Below, in pieces: positions 23,402-31,976 of a DNA stretch of 64,000 nucleotides. The DNA is from Asanoa ishikariensis. GTDB taxonomy: Bacteria > Actinomycetota > Actinomycetes > Mycobacteriales > Micromonosporaceae. The notes beneath the pieces were generated by a model that had not been told where the DNA came from, did not search any database, and saw only the letters and a list, made by a program, of their open reading frames with translations. The stretch lies in assembly GCF_900107455.1 (NCBI RefSeq), contig NZ_FNQB01000003.1:1054001-1118000 (forward strand), in the 5' to 3' direction. The translations under genes were made by a program, and so were the position numbers. How positions within the stretch are numbered: the first letter of the stretch is position 1; the number at the start of each line of letters is the position of its first letter.

Positions 23402-24352
23402 GTGTCCACGCAGACACCTGTTCAGACCGACAGCGACGCCGGCCGCGGCATCGCACCGACCGCACCACGCCCCAGCGCGGCTCGGGGGCAGGGCCGGCCC
23501 GCGGCGGCGTTCCTCACCCCGTTCGTCGTCCTCTATCTGTTGTTCATCATCGGCCCGGCGTTGTACGGCCTGGTGCTCAGCTTCACGGATGCCAGCCTGG
23601 TCAAGCCGGGGCTCAACGGCGGGGCCGGATTCGGCAACTACGCCGAGGCGCTGGGCAGCTCCGACTTCTGGTCGTCGTTGTGGCACACGCTGTGGTTCAC
23701 GATCCTGACCACGCCGCCGCTGGTGATCCTGGGCTTCCTGCTGGCGCTGCTGGCCAACCGGGTGGCGCGGGGCCGTTGGTTCTTCCGGCTGGCCTTCTTC
23801 GCCCCGTACATCCTGCCCTCCGCGGTCGTCGCGTTGATCTGGATGTGGCTCTACACCCCGGCGCTCGGCCTGCTGGACACGACGCTGGCCAAGGTGGGCA
23901 TGACCGCGCCGAGCTGGCTCGGTGACGCCGCCTGGGCGATGCCCTCGCTGGCCATCACCACCGTGTGGTGGACGCTCGGCTTCAACTTCATTCTCTACCT
24001 GGCCGGCCTGCAGGAGATCCCGCGCGACCTCTACGAGGCGGCGGCGATGGACGGCGCCGGGCCGTGGCAGCAGATCCGCAGCATCACCATCCCGATGCTG
24101 GGCCGCACCACCACGCTGGTCGCGGTGCTGCAGGTGATCGCGTCGCTGAAGGTCTTCGACCAGATGTACCTGATGACCAGCGGTGGTCCGAACTTCGCCA
24201 CCCGCTCGATCCTCCAACTCGTCTACGACGAGGGCTTCACCAACTATCGCGTCGGGTACGCCGCGGCCGTGTCGATGCTGTTCTTCCTCGTGGTCCTCGC
24301 GGTGTCGGCCGTGTGGTTCACGCTGGTGCGCAGGCAGGAGAAGGTGGTCTGA
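23402..24352 (+). CDS. Sugar ABC transporter permease (MalF-type)
   Basis: 316 residues with six transmembrane helices and the EAA loop EAAAMDGAGPWQQIRSITIP (about residues 210-230), which contacts the ATPase. The N-terminal about 35 residues are cytosolic and disordered. The GTG start lies 33 nt after the binding-protein stop. No ATPase gene exists in the cluster, so a shared MsiK-type ATPase encoded elsewhere probably powers it. Confidence 0.9.
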   Translation: MSTQTPVQTDSDAGRGIAPTAPRPSAARGQGRPAAAFLTPFVVLYLLFIIGPALYGLVLSFTDASLVKPGLNGGAGFGNYAEALGSSDFWSSLWHTLWFTILTTPPLVILGFLLALLANRVARGRWFFRLAFFAPYILPSAVVALIWMWLYTPALGLLDTTLAKVGMTAPSWLGDAAWAMPSLAITTVWWTLGFNFILYLAGLQEIPRDLYEAAAMDGAGPWQQIRSITIPMLGRTTTLVAVLQVIASLKVFDQMYLMTSGGPNFATRSILQLVYDEGFTNYRVGYAAAVSMLFFLVVLAVSAVWFTLVRRQEKVV

Positions 24353-24353
24353 C

Positions 24354-25217
24354 ATGGCGAACACCACATTGGACGCCGGCGTCACGATGGAGCGCATCAA
24401 CCAGCGTGAGAAGCTGTTCAACCGCATCTGCGCCGGCGTGCTGATCGCCTTCGCGTTGCTCTGGCTGATCCCGCTGCTGTGGGCGGTGGACACGGCCATC
24501 AAGCCGAACGCGGAGACGACGCGTACGACGTGGCTCATCGACAACCCCACGTTGGACGCGTTCACCCGCACGCTGCGGGACACGGACATGTGGAGCTGGT
24601 ACGGCGCCTCGTTCATCATCTCGTCCCTGGCGGCGCTCGGCACCGTGCTCGTGGCCAGCATGGCCGCGTTCGCCCTGTCCCGCATGCGGTTCCGCTACAA
24701 GAACGTCGTCTTCTGGGCGATCCTGGCCGGCATCATGATCCCCGGCCAGGTGCTGATCGTGCCGTGGTTCCGCGAGTTCGACGCCCTGCGACTGCTCAAC
24801 ACGTACTGGGCGGTGATCCTGCCCCAGCTTCCGGCCGCGATCGCGGTGTTCATCTTCAAGCAGTTCTTCGACGGGCTCCCCCGCGACCTGGAGGAGGCGG
24901 CCCGGATGGACGGCGCCAGCTTCTTCCGGGTCTACCGCCGGATCGTGCTGCCGCTGGCCCGGCCCGCGGTGGCCGCCGTGGCCATCTTCACCTTCGTGAC
25001 GACCTGGAACGACCTGCTCTGGCCACTGCTGGTGTTGAGCAACCCCGACCTGATGACCGTGCCCGTCGGCCTCGCGACGGTGCAGGGCGCCTTCGGCATC
25101 CGGTACGCGGACACCATGGCGTCAGCGATCCTCGGCGCGATCCCGCTGGTGGCCGTGTTCCTGCTCTTCCAACGCCAGATCGTCCAGGGCATCGCCGGTT
25201 CCGGACTCAAGGGCTAA
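24354..25217 (+). CDS. Sugar ABC transporter permease (MalG-type)
   Basis: 287 residues, six transmembrane helices and a conserved EAA loop (EEAARMDGASFFRVYRRIVLP). It starts 1 nt after the previous stop, so the permeases are co-translated. The C-terminus IVQGIAGSGLKG is typical of the MalG group. It forms the heterodimeric channel with the gene before it. Confidence 0.9.
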   Translation: MANTTLDAGVTMERINQREKLFNRICAGVLIAFALLWLIPLLWAVDTAIKPNAETTRTTWLIDNPTLDAFTRTLRDTDMWSWYGASFIISSLAALGTVLVASMAAFALSRMRFRYKNVVFWAILAGIMIPGQVLIVPWFREFDALRLLNTYWAVILPQLPAAIAVFIFKQFFDGLPRDLEEAARMDGASFFRVYRRIVLPLARPAVAAVAIFTFVTTWNDLLWPLLVLSNPDLMTVPVGLATVQGAFGIRYADTMASAILGAIPLVAVFLLFQRQIVQGIAGSGLKG

Positions 25218-25230
25218 CTTTGGAGGTCTT

Positions 25231-26733
25231 GTGCACTTCGCCTCGCTCACCGTCGATCCCGCGTTCCGGGTCGGGCCGGTCGATCCCCGCCTGTACGGCA
25301 GCTTCGTCGAGCACCTCGGCCGCTGTGTCTACGAGGGAATCCACGAGCCCGGCCATCCGACCGCGGACGAGCACGGTTTCCGGGGTGACGTCGCCTCGTT
25401 GACGCGTGAGCTCGGTGTCCCGATCGTGCGCTACCCCGGCGGCAACTTCGTGTCCGGCTACAACTGGGAGGACGGCGTCGGGCCGGTCGCCGAGCGGCCG
25501 ACGCGGATCGACCTGGCCTGGCGGACCGTCGAGCCCAACCACGTGGGTGTCGACGAGTTCCAGCGGTGGGCCGACTCCGTCGGCGTCGAGACGATGATGG
25601 CGGTCAACCTGGGTACGCGCGGGATCGACGCCGCCCGCGACCTCGTCGAGTACTGCAACCATCCGTCGGGCACCTACTGGTCGGACCGGCGACGGGCGCA
25701 TGGGGCTGCCGACCCGTACAACATCAAGGTCTGGTGTCTGGGCAACGAGATGGACGGGCCGTGGCAGATCGGGCACAAGACGGCTGTGGAATATGGACGG
25801 TTGGCGGCGGAGACCGGAAAGGCGATGCGGCTGGTCGACCCGTCGATCGAGCTGGTGGCGTGCGGCAGTTCGTCGCGGGCGATGCCGACGTTCGGCTCGT
25901 GGGAGGCGACGGTCCTGCGCGAGACGTACGACGTGGCCGACTACGTCTCGATGCACGCCTACTACCAGGAGAGTGACGGCGACCGGGGCAGCTTCCTCGC
26001 CTCGGCGGTCGACATGGACGCGTTCATCGACGCGGTGATCGCCACAGCCGACCACGTGCGGGCGGTGGGCCGGCACCGCAAGCGGATCAACATCTCGTTC
26101 GACGAGTGGAACGTCTGGTACCAGAGCCGGTTCGCGGGCGAGAAGAACCTCTCGATCGAGCGCACACCTCGACTGATCGAGGACGTCTACTCGGTGACAG
26201 ACGCGGTGGTCGTCGGCAACCTGCTGATCAGCCTGCTGCGGCACGCCGACCGGGTCAAGATCGGCTGCCAGGCGCAACTCGTCAACGTGATCGGCCTGAT
26301 CATGACCGAGCCCGGCGGTCCGGCGTGGCGGCAGAGCAGCTACCACCCCTTCGCGCTGACCTCCCGGTACGGACGCGGCACGGTGCTGAGGGTGGAACCG
26401 ACGGGGCCGCTGTATTCCACCGCCGTGCACGGTGAGGTCCCGGTGCTGGACGCCGTGGCGGTGCTGGCCGACGAACGGGAGGGTGGCGTGGTGCTGTTCG
26501 CGGTCAACCGCGACCAGCACCAGGAGCTGACGCTGGACGTCGACGCGCGCGCGTTGCCGGCACTGACCGTCGCCGAACACGTCACCCTGGCCGACGACGA
26601 CCCGGACGCGGTCAACGACGCGACCCAGCCGGACCGGGTCGTCCCACGCACACTCGATGCCCCGAAGCTGGACGGCGGCCGCCTCCAGGCGGTCCTTCCA
26701 CCCCTGTCCTGGAACATGATCCGTCTCAGTTAG
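25231..26733 (+). CDS. abfA: GH51 alpha-L-arabinofuranosidase
   Basis: 500-residue cytosolic exo-enzyme that releases terminal alpha-L-arabinofuranose from imported arabino-oligosaccharides. The (beta/alpha)8 barrel contains the acid/base E173 in CLGNEMDGPW and the nucleophile E292 in ISFDEWNVWY, at the positions expected for GH51. A C-terminal beta domain (about 390-500) completes the family length. There is no signal peptide, which agrees with intracellular hydrolysis after uptake by the adjacent transporter. GGAGG lies 6 nt before GTG 25231. The stop overlaps the converging LysR gene by 4 nt. Confidence 0.93.
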   Translation: MHFASLTVDPAFRVGPVDPRLYGSFVEHLGRCVYEGIHEPGHPTADEHGFRGDVASLTRELGVPIVRYPGGNFVSGYNWEDGVGPVAERPTRIDLAWRTVEPNHVGVDEFQRWADSVGVETMMAVNLGTRGIDAARDLVEYCNHPSGTYWSDRRRAHGAADPYNIKVWCLGNEMDGPWQIGHKTAVEYGRLAAETGKAMRLVDPSIELVACGSSSRAMPTFGSWEATVLRETYDVADYVSMHAYYQESDGDRGSFLASAVDMDAFIDAVIATADHVRAVGRHRKRINISFDEWNVWYQSRFAGEKNLSIERTPRLIEDVYSVTDAVVVGNLLISLLRHADRVKIGCQAQLVNVIGLIMTEPGGPAWRQSSYHPFALTSRYGRGTVLRVEPTGPLYSTAVHGEVPVLDAVAVLADEREGGVVLFAVNRDQHQELTLDVDARALPALTVAEHVTLADDDPDAVNDATQPDRVVPRTLDAPKLDGGRLQAVLPPLSWNMIRLS

Positions 26734-27734
26734 CTGGCCAGGTCGACGTCAGGGGCTCGGGGGTCACGCCAGCCCTGGCCCCGGGAGAGCTCGCGGGCGA
26801 TGGAGACGAAGGCCTTGACCTCGCGGGATGGCCGTTCCGCGCGCCACAGCACCGACCATGGGTAGCGCGGCACGGACGGCGCGAAGGGACGCCAGCGGGT
26901 CGGCGCGGCCAGCTCCGCGGTCGAGGCGGGCGTGCACATCAGGCAGCAGCCGCTGGCCACGAGGTCGACGGCGGCGCGCAGGTTCTGCACGGTGTCGCGG
27001 TGGGCGGCGGGCACGAAGCCCGCCGTGCGGCAGATCTCGCCGACGAACTCAGCCAACTCGGGGGCGCGGGACTCGTCGGGCAGCAGCAGCGGCTCGCCGG
27101 CGAGTGCGGTGACCGGGACGACGGGGAGCCGGGCCAGGCGGTGGTCGTCGGCGACGAGTACGCCGAGCGGGTCGAGCCGGAACAGCTCTGAGGCGATCTG
27201 CGCCGGGGCCGCGCAGCTACGGCCGATGCCGACGTCGAGCCGCCCGTCGGCGAGCATCCGGCACTGTTCGGGCACGCCGGCCTGCACCTGGTGGAGCTCC
27301 AGGTCGGGGTGGCGGGCTCGCAGCGCGCGCAGTATCGGCCGGGCGGCCTCGTAGCCCTCGTCGAGCAGGCCGACCCGCAGCGCGGGCGGTGTCGAGGTCA
27401 GACCCTGTGCGAGGCCGGCGGCGCGGTCGACGTGTTCGAGGATCTGCCGGGCCTCCAGCAGGAAACGCGCGCCTGCCGGGGTGAGCTCGATGTGCCGGGT
27501 GGTGCGGTGCACGAGCAGGACGCCGAGGGTGCGCTCGAGCCGTTGGACCTGCTGGCTGAGCGCCGACTGCACGATGTGCTCGCGGGCGGCGGCGCGCCCG
27601 AAGTGGAGTTCCTCGGCGAGTGAGACGAAGTAGCGCAGCTGACGCAGCTCGATGCGGGCCGCGGCGACGGCGTCCGGGAGCGGTGGGGTCACGAGTCGAC
27701 GTTGCAAGGCAGGGGATGCGCCCAACTCGGCCAT
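26730..27734 (-). CDS. LysR-family transcriptional regulator
   Basis: 334 residues: an N-terminal winged HTH (LRQLRYFVSLAEELHFGRAA..QSALSQQVQRLER) and a periplasmic-binding-like effector domain (LRVGLLDEGYEA, DGRLDVGIGRS). The HTH starts about 30 residues into the protein, so the true start may be later, but no better start codon is near. A LacI-type operator lies about 30-50 nt upstream of the ATG, suggesting that the neighbouring LacI protein controls it. The target is unknown; the convergent arabinofuranosidase is not obviously regulated by it. Confidence 0.82.
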   Translation of the reverse strand: MAELGASPALQRRLVTPPLPDAVAAARIELRQLRYFVSLAEELHFGRAAAREHIVQSALSQQVQRLERTLGVLLVHRTTRHIELTPAGARFLLEARQILEHVDRAAGLAQGLTSTPPALRVGLLDEGYEAARPILRALRARHPDLELHQVQAGVPEQCRMLADGRLDVGIGRSCAAPAQIASELFRLDPLGVLVADDHRLARLPVVPVTALAGEPLLLPDESRAPELAEFVGEICRTAGFVPAAHRDTVQNLRAAVDLVASGCCLMCTPASTAELAAPTRWRPFAPSVPRYPWSVLWRAERPSREVKAFVSIARELSRGQGWRDPRAPDVDLAS

Positions 27735-27764
27735 GTCGGCGCGCCTCTCTTCAATATGAACGTG

Positions 27765-27782
27765 AATGTTAACGCTAACATT
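27765..27782. promoter_or_regulatory. LacI-family operator AATGTTAACGCTAACATT
   Basis: Seven-bp inverted arms (AATGTTA/TAACATT) around a central ACGC place a CG step at the centre, the signature of LacI/GalR operators. It lies between the LacI gene (stop 27831) and the LysR start (27734). Confidence 0.65.
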
Positions 27783-27830
27783 GCGTACGCGAGAGATGTC
27801 AAGCGTGTGACGTGCCGAATATGAAACGGT

Positions 27831-28838
27831 TCAGCGGGTCGAGCTCTGCCGGACCACCAGTTCGACCGGCACGACCGCCCGCCGTTCGAGGGGCCGACCG
27901 GCCGCGACCTGCTCGACCAGCAACTCGATGCTGCGCCGACCCACCGCCGTGAAGTCCTGTCGGACGGTGGTCAGCGGCGGTGTGAAGTAGGCGGCCTCCG
28001 GCACGTCGTCGAACCCGGCGACCAGGACGTCGCCGGGCACCCGCACGCCGGCCTCGTGGAACGCCCGCAGCAGCCCCAACGCCATCTGGTCGTTGGCGAC
28101 GAACACGGCCTCCACGTCACCGCGGTCGGCGAGCCGCCGCCCCGCCTGGTAGCCCGACGACGGGCTCCACGTGCCCCGCAGCGGCCGGTGCACGGCCGCT
28201 CCGGCCTCGCGCAGGACGCGGCGCCAGCCGAGGACCCGGCCTTCCGCCTCGACCCAGTCCCCCGGGCCGGCGACGTGCCAGACCGTGGCGGCGCCCTGGT
28301 CGAGCAGATGGCGGGTGACCCGCCGTGCGCCCGCCTCCTGGTCGACGCTGACCGCCCCGAGGCCCGGCACCGCGCCGCCCTCCACGACCACCGCCGGCAA
28401 CTGACCGGCCAGCGCGCTGAGCACCTCCGCCGTGCCGGACAGCGGCGCGATCACGATGATGCCCTCCACCGCCTGCTTGGCCAGCCGGTCGAGGGCGGCC
28501 CGCACCGAGGTGGCGGTCAGCGCGGTCAGGCTGTCGATGCTGACCACGAACCCGGCGTCGCGGGCCGCCTGCTCGATGCCGAACAGGGTGCTCGCCGGGC
28601 CGTACAACGTGCTGTTGAAGGTGATCACGCCGAGCGTCTGTGAACGCCGGGTGACCAGCGCACGCGCTGCGGAGTTGGGCCGGTAGCCGAGGTCCTCGAT
28701 CGCCTTGCGCACGCGCTCACGGGTCTCCGGGCGCACGAGCGGGTGGTCGTTGAGCACGCGGGAGACGGTCTGGTGGGACAGGCCGACCTCGCGGGCCACA
28801 TCAGCCATCGTGGCGGGTCGGCGACGTCCTTCTGGCAC
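27831..28838 (-). CDS. LacI-family transcriptional repressor
   Basis: 335 residues. The HTH plus hinge is canonical (TMADVAREVGLSHQTVSRVLN...RPNSAARALVTRRSQTLGVI), followed by a sugar-binding core (SVDQEAGARRVTRHLLDQG, AVFVANDQMALGLLRAF, VLVAGFDDVPEAAYFTPPLTTVRQD). Such regulators release DNA on binding a sugar. Position beside the arabinoside transporter and GH51 genes points to control of arabinose use, and the operator at 27765 is a likely autoregulatory or LysR-directed site. I found no clear copy ahead of the transporter operon (21914-22030). Confidence 0.88.
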   Translation of the reverse strand: MPEGRRRPATMADVAREVGLSHQTVSRVLNDHPLVRPETRERVRKAIEDLGYRPNSAARALVTRRSQTLGVITFNSTLYGPASTLFGIEQAARDAGFVVSIDSLTALTATSVRAALDRLAKQAVEGIIVIAPLSGTAEVLSALAGQLPAVVVEGGAVPGLGAVSVDQEAGARRVTRHLLDQGAATVWHVAGPGDWVEAEGRVLGWRRVLREAGAAVHRPLRGTWSPSSGYQAGRRLADRGDVEAVFVANDQMALGLLRAFHEAGVRVPGDVLVAGFDDVPEAAYFTPPLTTVRQDFTAVGRRSIELLVEQVAAGRPLERRAVVPVELVVRQSSTR

Positions 28839-28875
28839 TCATCCGATGGTACGCGGGCGGCCACATAGGACGGAA

Positions 28876-29682
28876 TCACCTGTGCCGGGGGTCGACGCCG
28901 ATCGGTGCCAGCAGTTCCGCGGTGCGGTCGAGCAGGCCGTCCTGGACGGCCGGGTCCTCGGCCTCGGGGTTGGGGCGTGAGGGCGTGCGTTCCTCGAAGT
29001 AGCGGCCGTTGATCTCGCTCGGCAGGGTGGCGACGTGCAGGAGGTTGTCCGCACCGCGTTCGGGTGGCTGGCCCTCGATCGCGAACATGCTGGCCAGCAG
29101 GCTGGAGGCGATGACGCCGGGGTGCATGGCGGCCGCCTCTGTCGGGGGGTCCAGACGGGCGGCGAGCCAACAGGTGTACGTGACGATGGCCAGTTTCGAC
29201 CGGGCGTACGCGGTGACGGCGGCATAGCCACCGTGGGCCAGTTCGAGATCGTTGAGGTCGAGGTGCTCCGTCGCGTGGGTCGCGGAGGCCATGTTGATGA
29301 TCCGGCCGACCCGATCGCGCAGGCTCGTGCTCAGCACCACCGTGGACAGGTAGTTGATCTGCAGCGTCGCCTCGATGCCGTCGACGCTGAGCTCGCGCCG
29401 CGGGGCGCCGGGCCGGGCGGCGTTGTTGACCAGCAGGTCGACCCGCTCGGTGGCCTCGCGGATGTCGGCGGCGAGCTGGGCGATCTGGCCGAGGTGCCCG
29501 AAGTCCGCGGGCAGGTAGGTGACGTGGCCGGGCAGGGACTCGACGAAGCCGGCCAGCTCGGCACGCGGTTGCGGACCGTGCAGGACGAGGTGGCCGACCC
29601 GGCCCGCGAGGCGCACCGCCGTGGCGCGGCCGATGCCGTCGGTGGCCCCGGTCAGCACCACCGTGCGATCGGACAGGTCCAT
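28876..29682 (-). CDS. Short-chain dehydrogenase/reductase
   Basis: 268 residues with TGATDGIG cofactor loop, LLVNNAA, active-site Ser in NMASATHATEH and the YARSK catalytic pair. It belongs to the longer SDR group resembling retinol dehydrogenase/protochlorophyllide reductase-like proteins. Substrate unknown. ATG 29682 has no ribosome site but is preceded by a TAGCTT box, consistent with leaderless transcription independent of the upstream small-gene operon. Confidence 0.82.
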   Translation of the reverse strand: MDLSDRTVVLTGATDGIGRATAVRLAGRVGHLVLHGPQPRAELAGFVESLPGHVTYLPADFGHLGQIAQLAADIREATERVDLLVNNAARPGAPRRELSVDGIEATLQINYLSTVVLSTSLRDRVGRIINMASATHATEHLDLNDLELAHGGYAAVTAYARSKLAIVTYTCWLAARLDPPTEAAAMHPGVIASSLLASMFAIEGQPPERGADNLLHVATLPSEINGRYFEERTPSRPNPEAEDPAVQDGLLDRTAELLAPIGVDPRHR

Positions 29683-29690
29683 CAACGATC

Positions 29691-29696
29691 AAGCTA
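29691..29696 (-). promoter_or_regulatory. Leaderless -10 box TAGCTT for the SDR gene
   Basis: TAGCTT on the minus strand ends 8 nt before ATG 29682 and lies in the 19-nt gap after the small membrane protein gene. Confidence 0.4.
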
Positions 29697-29701
29697 GCGG
29701 G

Positions 29702-29848
29702 TCAGGGCCGCCAGGGTCGGCGTTTGGACGGGGGCTTCTCGTCGAACTTCTTGCGGCGGTAGCTGAAGAACGTGGCGATTGCCAGCCAGAGGCAGACGAG
29801 GATCACCAGCACGAGGACGGGATAGAGGTAGAAGGCCCAGGAGTCCAT
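29702..29848 (-). CDS. Small single-pass membrane protein (48 residues)
   Basis: The ORF is MDSWAFYLYPVLVLVILVCL onward: an N-terminal transmembrane helix (about 6-28) followed by a strongly basic cytosolic tail (SYRRKKFDEKPPSKRRP). It starts 3 nt after the YbaB-like gene stop and shares its codon bias. The layout of helix then Lys/Arg-rich tail suggests a membrane anchor or small partner protein. No family recognised. Confidence 0.65.
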   Translation of the reverse strand: MDSWAFYLYPVLVLVILVCLWLAIATFFSYRRKKFDEKPPSKRRPWRP

Positions 29849-29851
29849 CGG

Positions 29852-30280
29852 CTAGCCCCGGGACTGCAGGCGGCTCACCGCGACGATCGCGTCGTTCATG
29901 GAGCGGGTCAGCTCGCTGAGCGTGTCGGTCATCGTGTGCTCGAGGGCGGCGGCGTCCTTGAGGACGTCCTCGGGGGACTCGGTGCCGAGCACGCCGGCCA
30001 TCGCCTGGTTGAGGGCCTCGGCGAGCTCCGCCTGCGCGCCGGCGAAGGCCGCCACGATCTCGCCGGCGAGATCCTCGGGCGCGAGCCGCATGCCCGCGGG
30101 GTGGATCTCGATGCCGTGCACCCTTTGGTCTGCGCCGAGCACCAGGGTGACCAGGCCGGAGTCGGTGACATAGGTTGCCCGCGTCTGCTCCAGCGTGCGT
30201 TGCAGGTCGCCGAGGCCCGCCATGCGCTGCTCGGTCTCACGGATCGAACGGTCGAGATCTTCCAGTCGCTGGTTGTCCAC
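29852..30280 (-). CDS. YbaB/EbfC family protein
   Basis: 142 residues, mostly helical, with the YbaB pattern. An N-terminal coiled helix (RLEDLDRSIRETEQRMAGL) leads to a central beta segment (ATYVTDSGLVTLVLGADQRVHGIEIHP) and a second amphipathic helix region. Canonical YbaB binds nucleoid DNA. In actinobacteria the related EspL-like proteins sit in type VII secretion loci and act as chaperones, and the neighbours here favour the second role (inference). It lies 13 nt after the preceding gene. Confidence 0.75.
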   Translation of the reverse strand: MDNQRLEDLDRSIRETEQRMAGLGDLQRTLEQTRATYVTDSGLVTLVLGADQRVHGIEIHPAGMRLAPEDLAGEIVAAFAGAQAELAEALNQAMAGVLGTESPEDVLKDAAALEHTMTDTLSELTRSMNDAIVAVSRLQSRG

Positions 30281-30293
30281 GTGGCTCCTCCGC

Positions 30294-30968
30294 TCAGACG
30301 CTCTTCGCCTCGAACACGGCCGGCTTCTTGTAGTCGATGCGCAACTGCTCCAGCCGCGCCGGCTCGGGCAGCGTGTCGCCGGCCGAGTCGGTCTCCAGCC
30401 AGCCGACCAGGGTCGCGGCGAGCGCGGCGGCGCCCGCGGTGGCCAACCCGACGAACATGATCGCCGCCTTGCTGATGAAGAAATTGATCATCACGCCGAG
30501 GTGCATCGTGAGCGCCGTGGCGGGCGCGGCGGTGAACGGGTTGAGCCGCATCACCGCCAGGGCGATCAGCGAGATCAGGATCGCGCCGACGAAGGTCGCG
30601 ATCGCGATGTACGTGGTGACGAACGCGGTGCCGGTGAGGGCCAGCATGGAACCGGCGTCGTCGGCCGCCTTCTTCAGCGCCTCGACCTCGGTCTTGAAGT
30701 TGACGATCGAGGTCTCGAACGCGTCCTTGTCGTCAGCGATCCAGTCGTCGCCGCGCGCCATCGCCTGGTCGATCTGGGCGAGCATGCCGCCGAGCCGCTT
30801 GGAGACCTGGTCCCAGCCCTCGCTCTTGGCGTCGTACATGCCGAGCGGGTTCGAGGCCAGCAACGCGGCCAGCCCGACACCTAACGCGGCGGTCGGCGCC
30901 AGGCCCGCGCTGATCCGGAGCTTGGTCATGATCACGGTGTACAGCAGTGCGCCCTCGACACCCGGCAC
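30294..30968 (-). CDS. WXG100-like membrane protein
   Basis: 224 residues. Residues about 45-110 form a helical hairpin reminiscent of WXG100/ESX proteins (EGWDQVSKRLGGMLAQIDQA, then WIADDKDAFETSIVNFKTEV). Two or three hydrophobic helices follow (about 112-135, 155-195) and a soluble C-terminus. A hydrophobic N-terminus (about 13-40) may be an additional helix. GTG 30968 with GAGAGGA upstream is preferred; ATG 30929 is possible. The gene sits between two small helical proteins in one operon. Confidence 0.6.
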   Translation of the reverse strand: MPGVEGALLYTVIMTKLRISAGLAPTAALGVGLAALLASNPLGMYDAKSEGWDQVSKRLGGMLAQIDQAMARGDDWIADDKDAFETSIVNFKTEVEALKKAADDAGSMLALTGTAFVTTYIAIATFVGAILISLIALAVMRLNPFTAAPATALTMHLGVMINFFISKAAIMFVGLATAGAAALAATLVGWLETDSAGDTLPEPARLEQLRIDYKKPAVFEAKSV

Positions 30969-30986
30969 GGCCTCGTGTCCTCTCGG

Positions 30987-31292
30987 TCAGTCCCGCACCA
31001 CGACGGTGCTGGCGTTCTCAGCCTCGATCCACGCGTCACGCGCCCGCCCAAGCTCGGCGATGTAGTCGTCGACCGACTCTTTGACCGCGTCGAGCGAGGC
31101 GGCGAACCGGTCACGAAATCCGGAGTAGGCGACGTCCAGCGCGGTGCCGACGACGCTGAAGCCGGGGAAGCCGACCTCGGTTTCCGGCAGCCGGGCCGTG
31201 ATGTCGGGCAGCCCGTTAGGGCCGGCGGCGACCTGTTGACGCAGGTGGTCGGCGATGGCATTGATCGCGTCCGACGAGATGTGCTTCGTCAT
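30987..31292 (-). CDS. ESX secretion-associated-like small helical protein
   Basis: 101 residues that look like the EspC/WXG100-size helical proteins encoded beside type VII substrates: an N-terminal helix (SDAINAIADHLRQQVA), a central Gly/Pro hinge and a long C-terminal helix (FRDRFAASLDAVKESVDDYI). No signal peptide. ATG 31292 follows a GGGAGGGG site. It is the first gene of a four-gene operon. The assignment rests on size, helices and neighbours, not on a firm motif. Confidence 0.55.
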   Translation of the reverse strand: MTKHISSDAINAIADHLRQQVAAGPNGLPDITARLPETEVGFPGFSVVGTALDVAYSGFRDRFAASLDAVKESVDDYIAELGRARDAWIEAENASTVVVRD

Positions 31293-31388
31293 CGACGGGA
31301 CGCCCCTCCCCTTGGCGGCGATGTCGCCACTCACCGTACCGGTGTCCCGCGCTACAGGGGGTACCCGCGAGAGTGCTGACGTCACGGC

Positions 31389-31877
31389 TCAGTACGGCGG
31401 CAGGTCGTCGACTGTCGCCCGGGCGGCCTGGATCGCCGCGAGGAGCTCGGACAATGGCTGGACGACCTTCGCGCCGGGGATGGGATCGAAATCGGCGATA
31501 CGCCGGTCGGCACGGACGAGGTCTTGGGGAGTCAGGGAGTACTGGCCGACCAGGCTCCACCCTGCCTCCAACTCCACCAGCCCCTCGCCAGCCAGTGTGA
31601 CCCGGAGCCACGCCGTGCACTGGTCGCAGAAATCGAGGGGCAGCAGCACCGGGCCGTCGCCCTGGGACAGACGGTCGAGTTCGGAGATCCAGCAGTCGAG
31701 GATGAAGTGCGGCCCGAGGAACCCGCCGCCGATGGCGTCATCGGGATAGTCGAGTGCGAGGTTGCATTCGAGACGACTGGTGCCGAGCTTCAGAATGAGA
31801 CCCCGCCAGTGTTGGTGGTCAGGCTCGATGGACAGCCCGACCGGCCGCCGCGACTCAGGTGCCTTCTCCTCCGTCAC
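31389..31877 (-). CDS. Conserved-looking hypothetical protein
   Basis: 162 residues, cytosolic, acidic, with mixed alpha/beta character (LILKLGTSRLECNLALDY, GGGFLGPHFILDCWISELDR, VLLPLDFCDQCTAWLRVTL). The coding bias is typical of the organism. Size and composition resemble immunity-type or SMI1-like proteins, but no defining motif is visible. GTG 31877 is used, with no strong ribosome site. Confidence 0.55.
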   Translation of the reverse strand: MTEEKAPESRRPVGLSIEPDHQHWRGLILKLGTSRLECNLALDYPDDAIGGGFLGPHFILDCWISELDRLSQGDGPVLLPLDFCDQCTAWLRVTLAGEGLVELEAGWSLVGQYSLTPQDLVRADRRIADFDPIPGAKVVQPLSELLAAIQAARATVDDLPPY

Positions 31878-31976
31878 GGGGCTCAGTGTGCCTCGCGTCG
31901 GCAGGTCGACGCTCCGCTATTTCTCGACCGTCGCCGTACCGGGCCGGTCGCGATCGCGGCGTCCTGCGTGGAGCGT

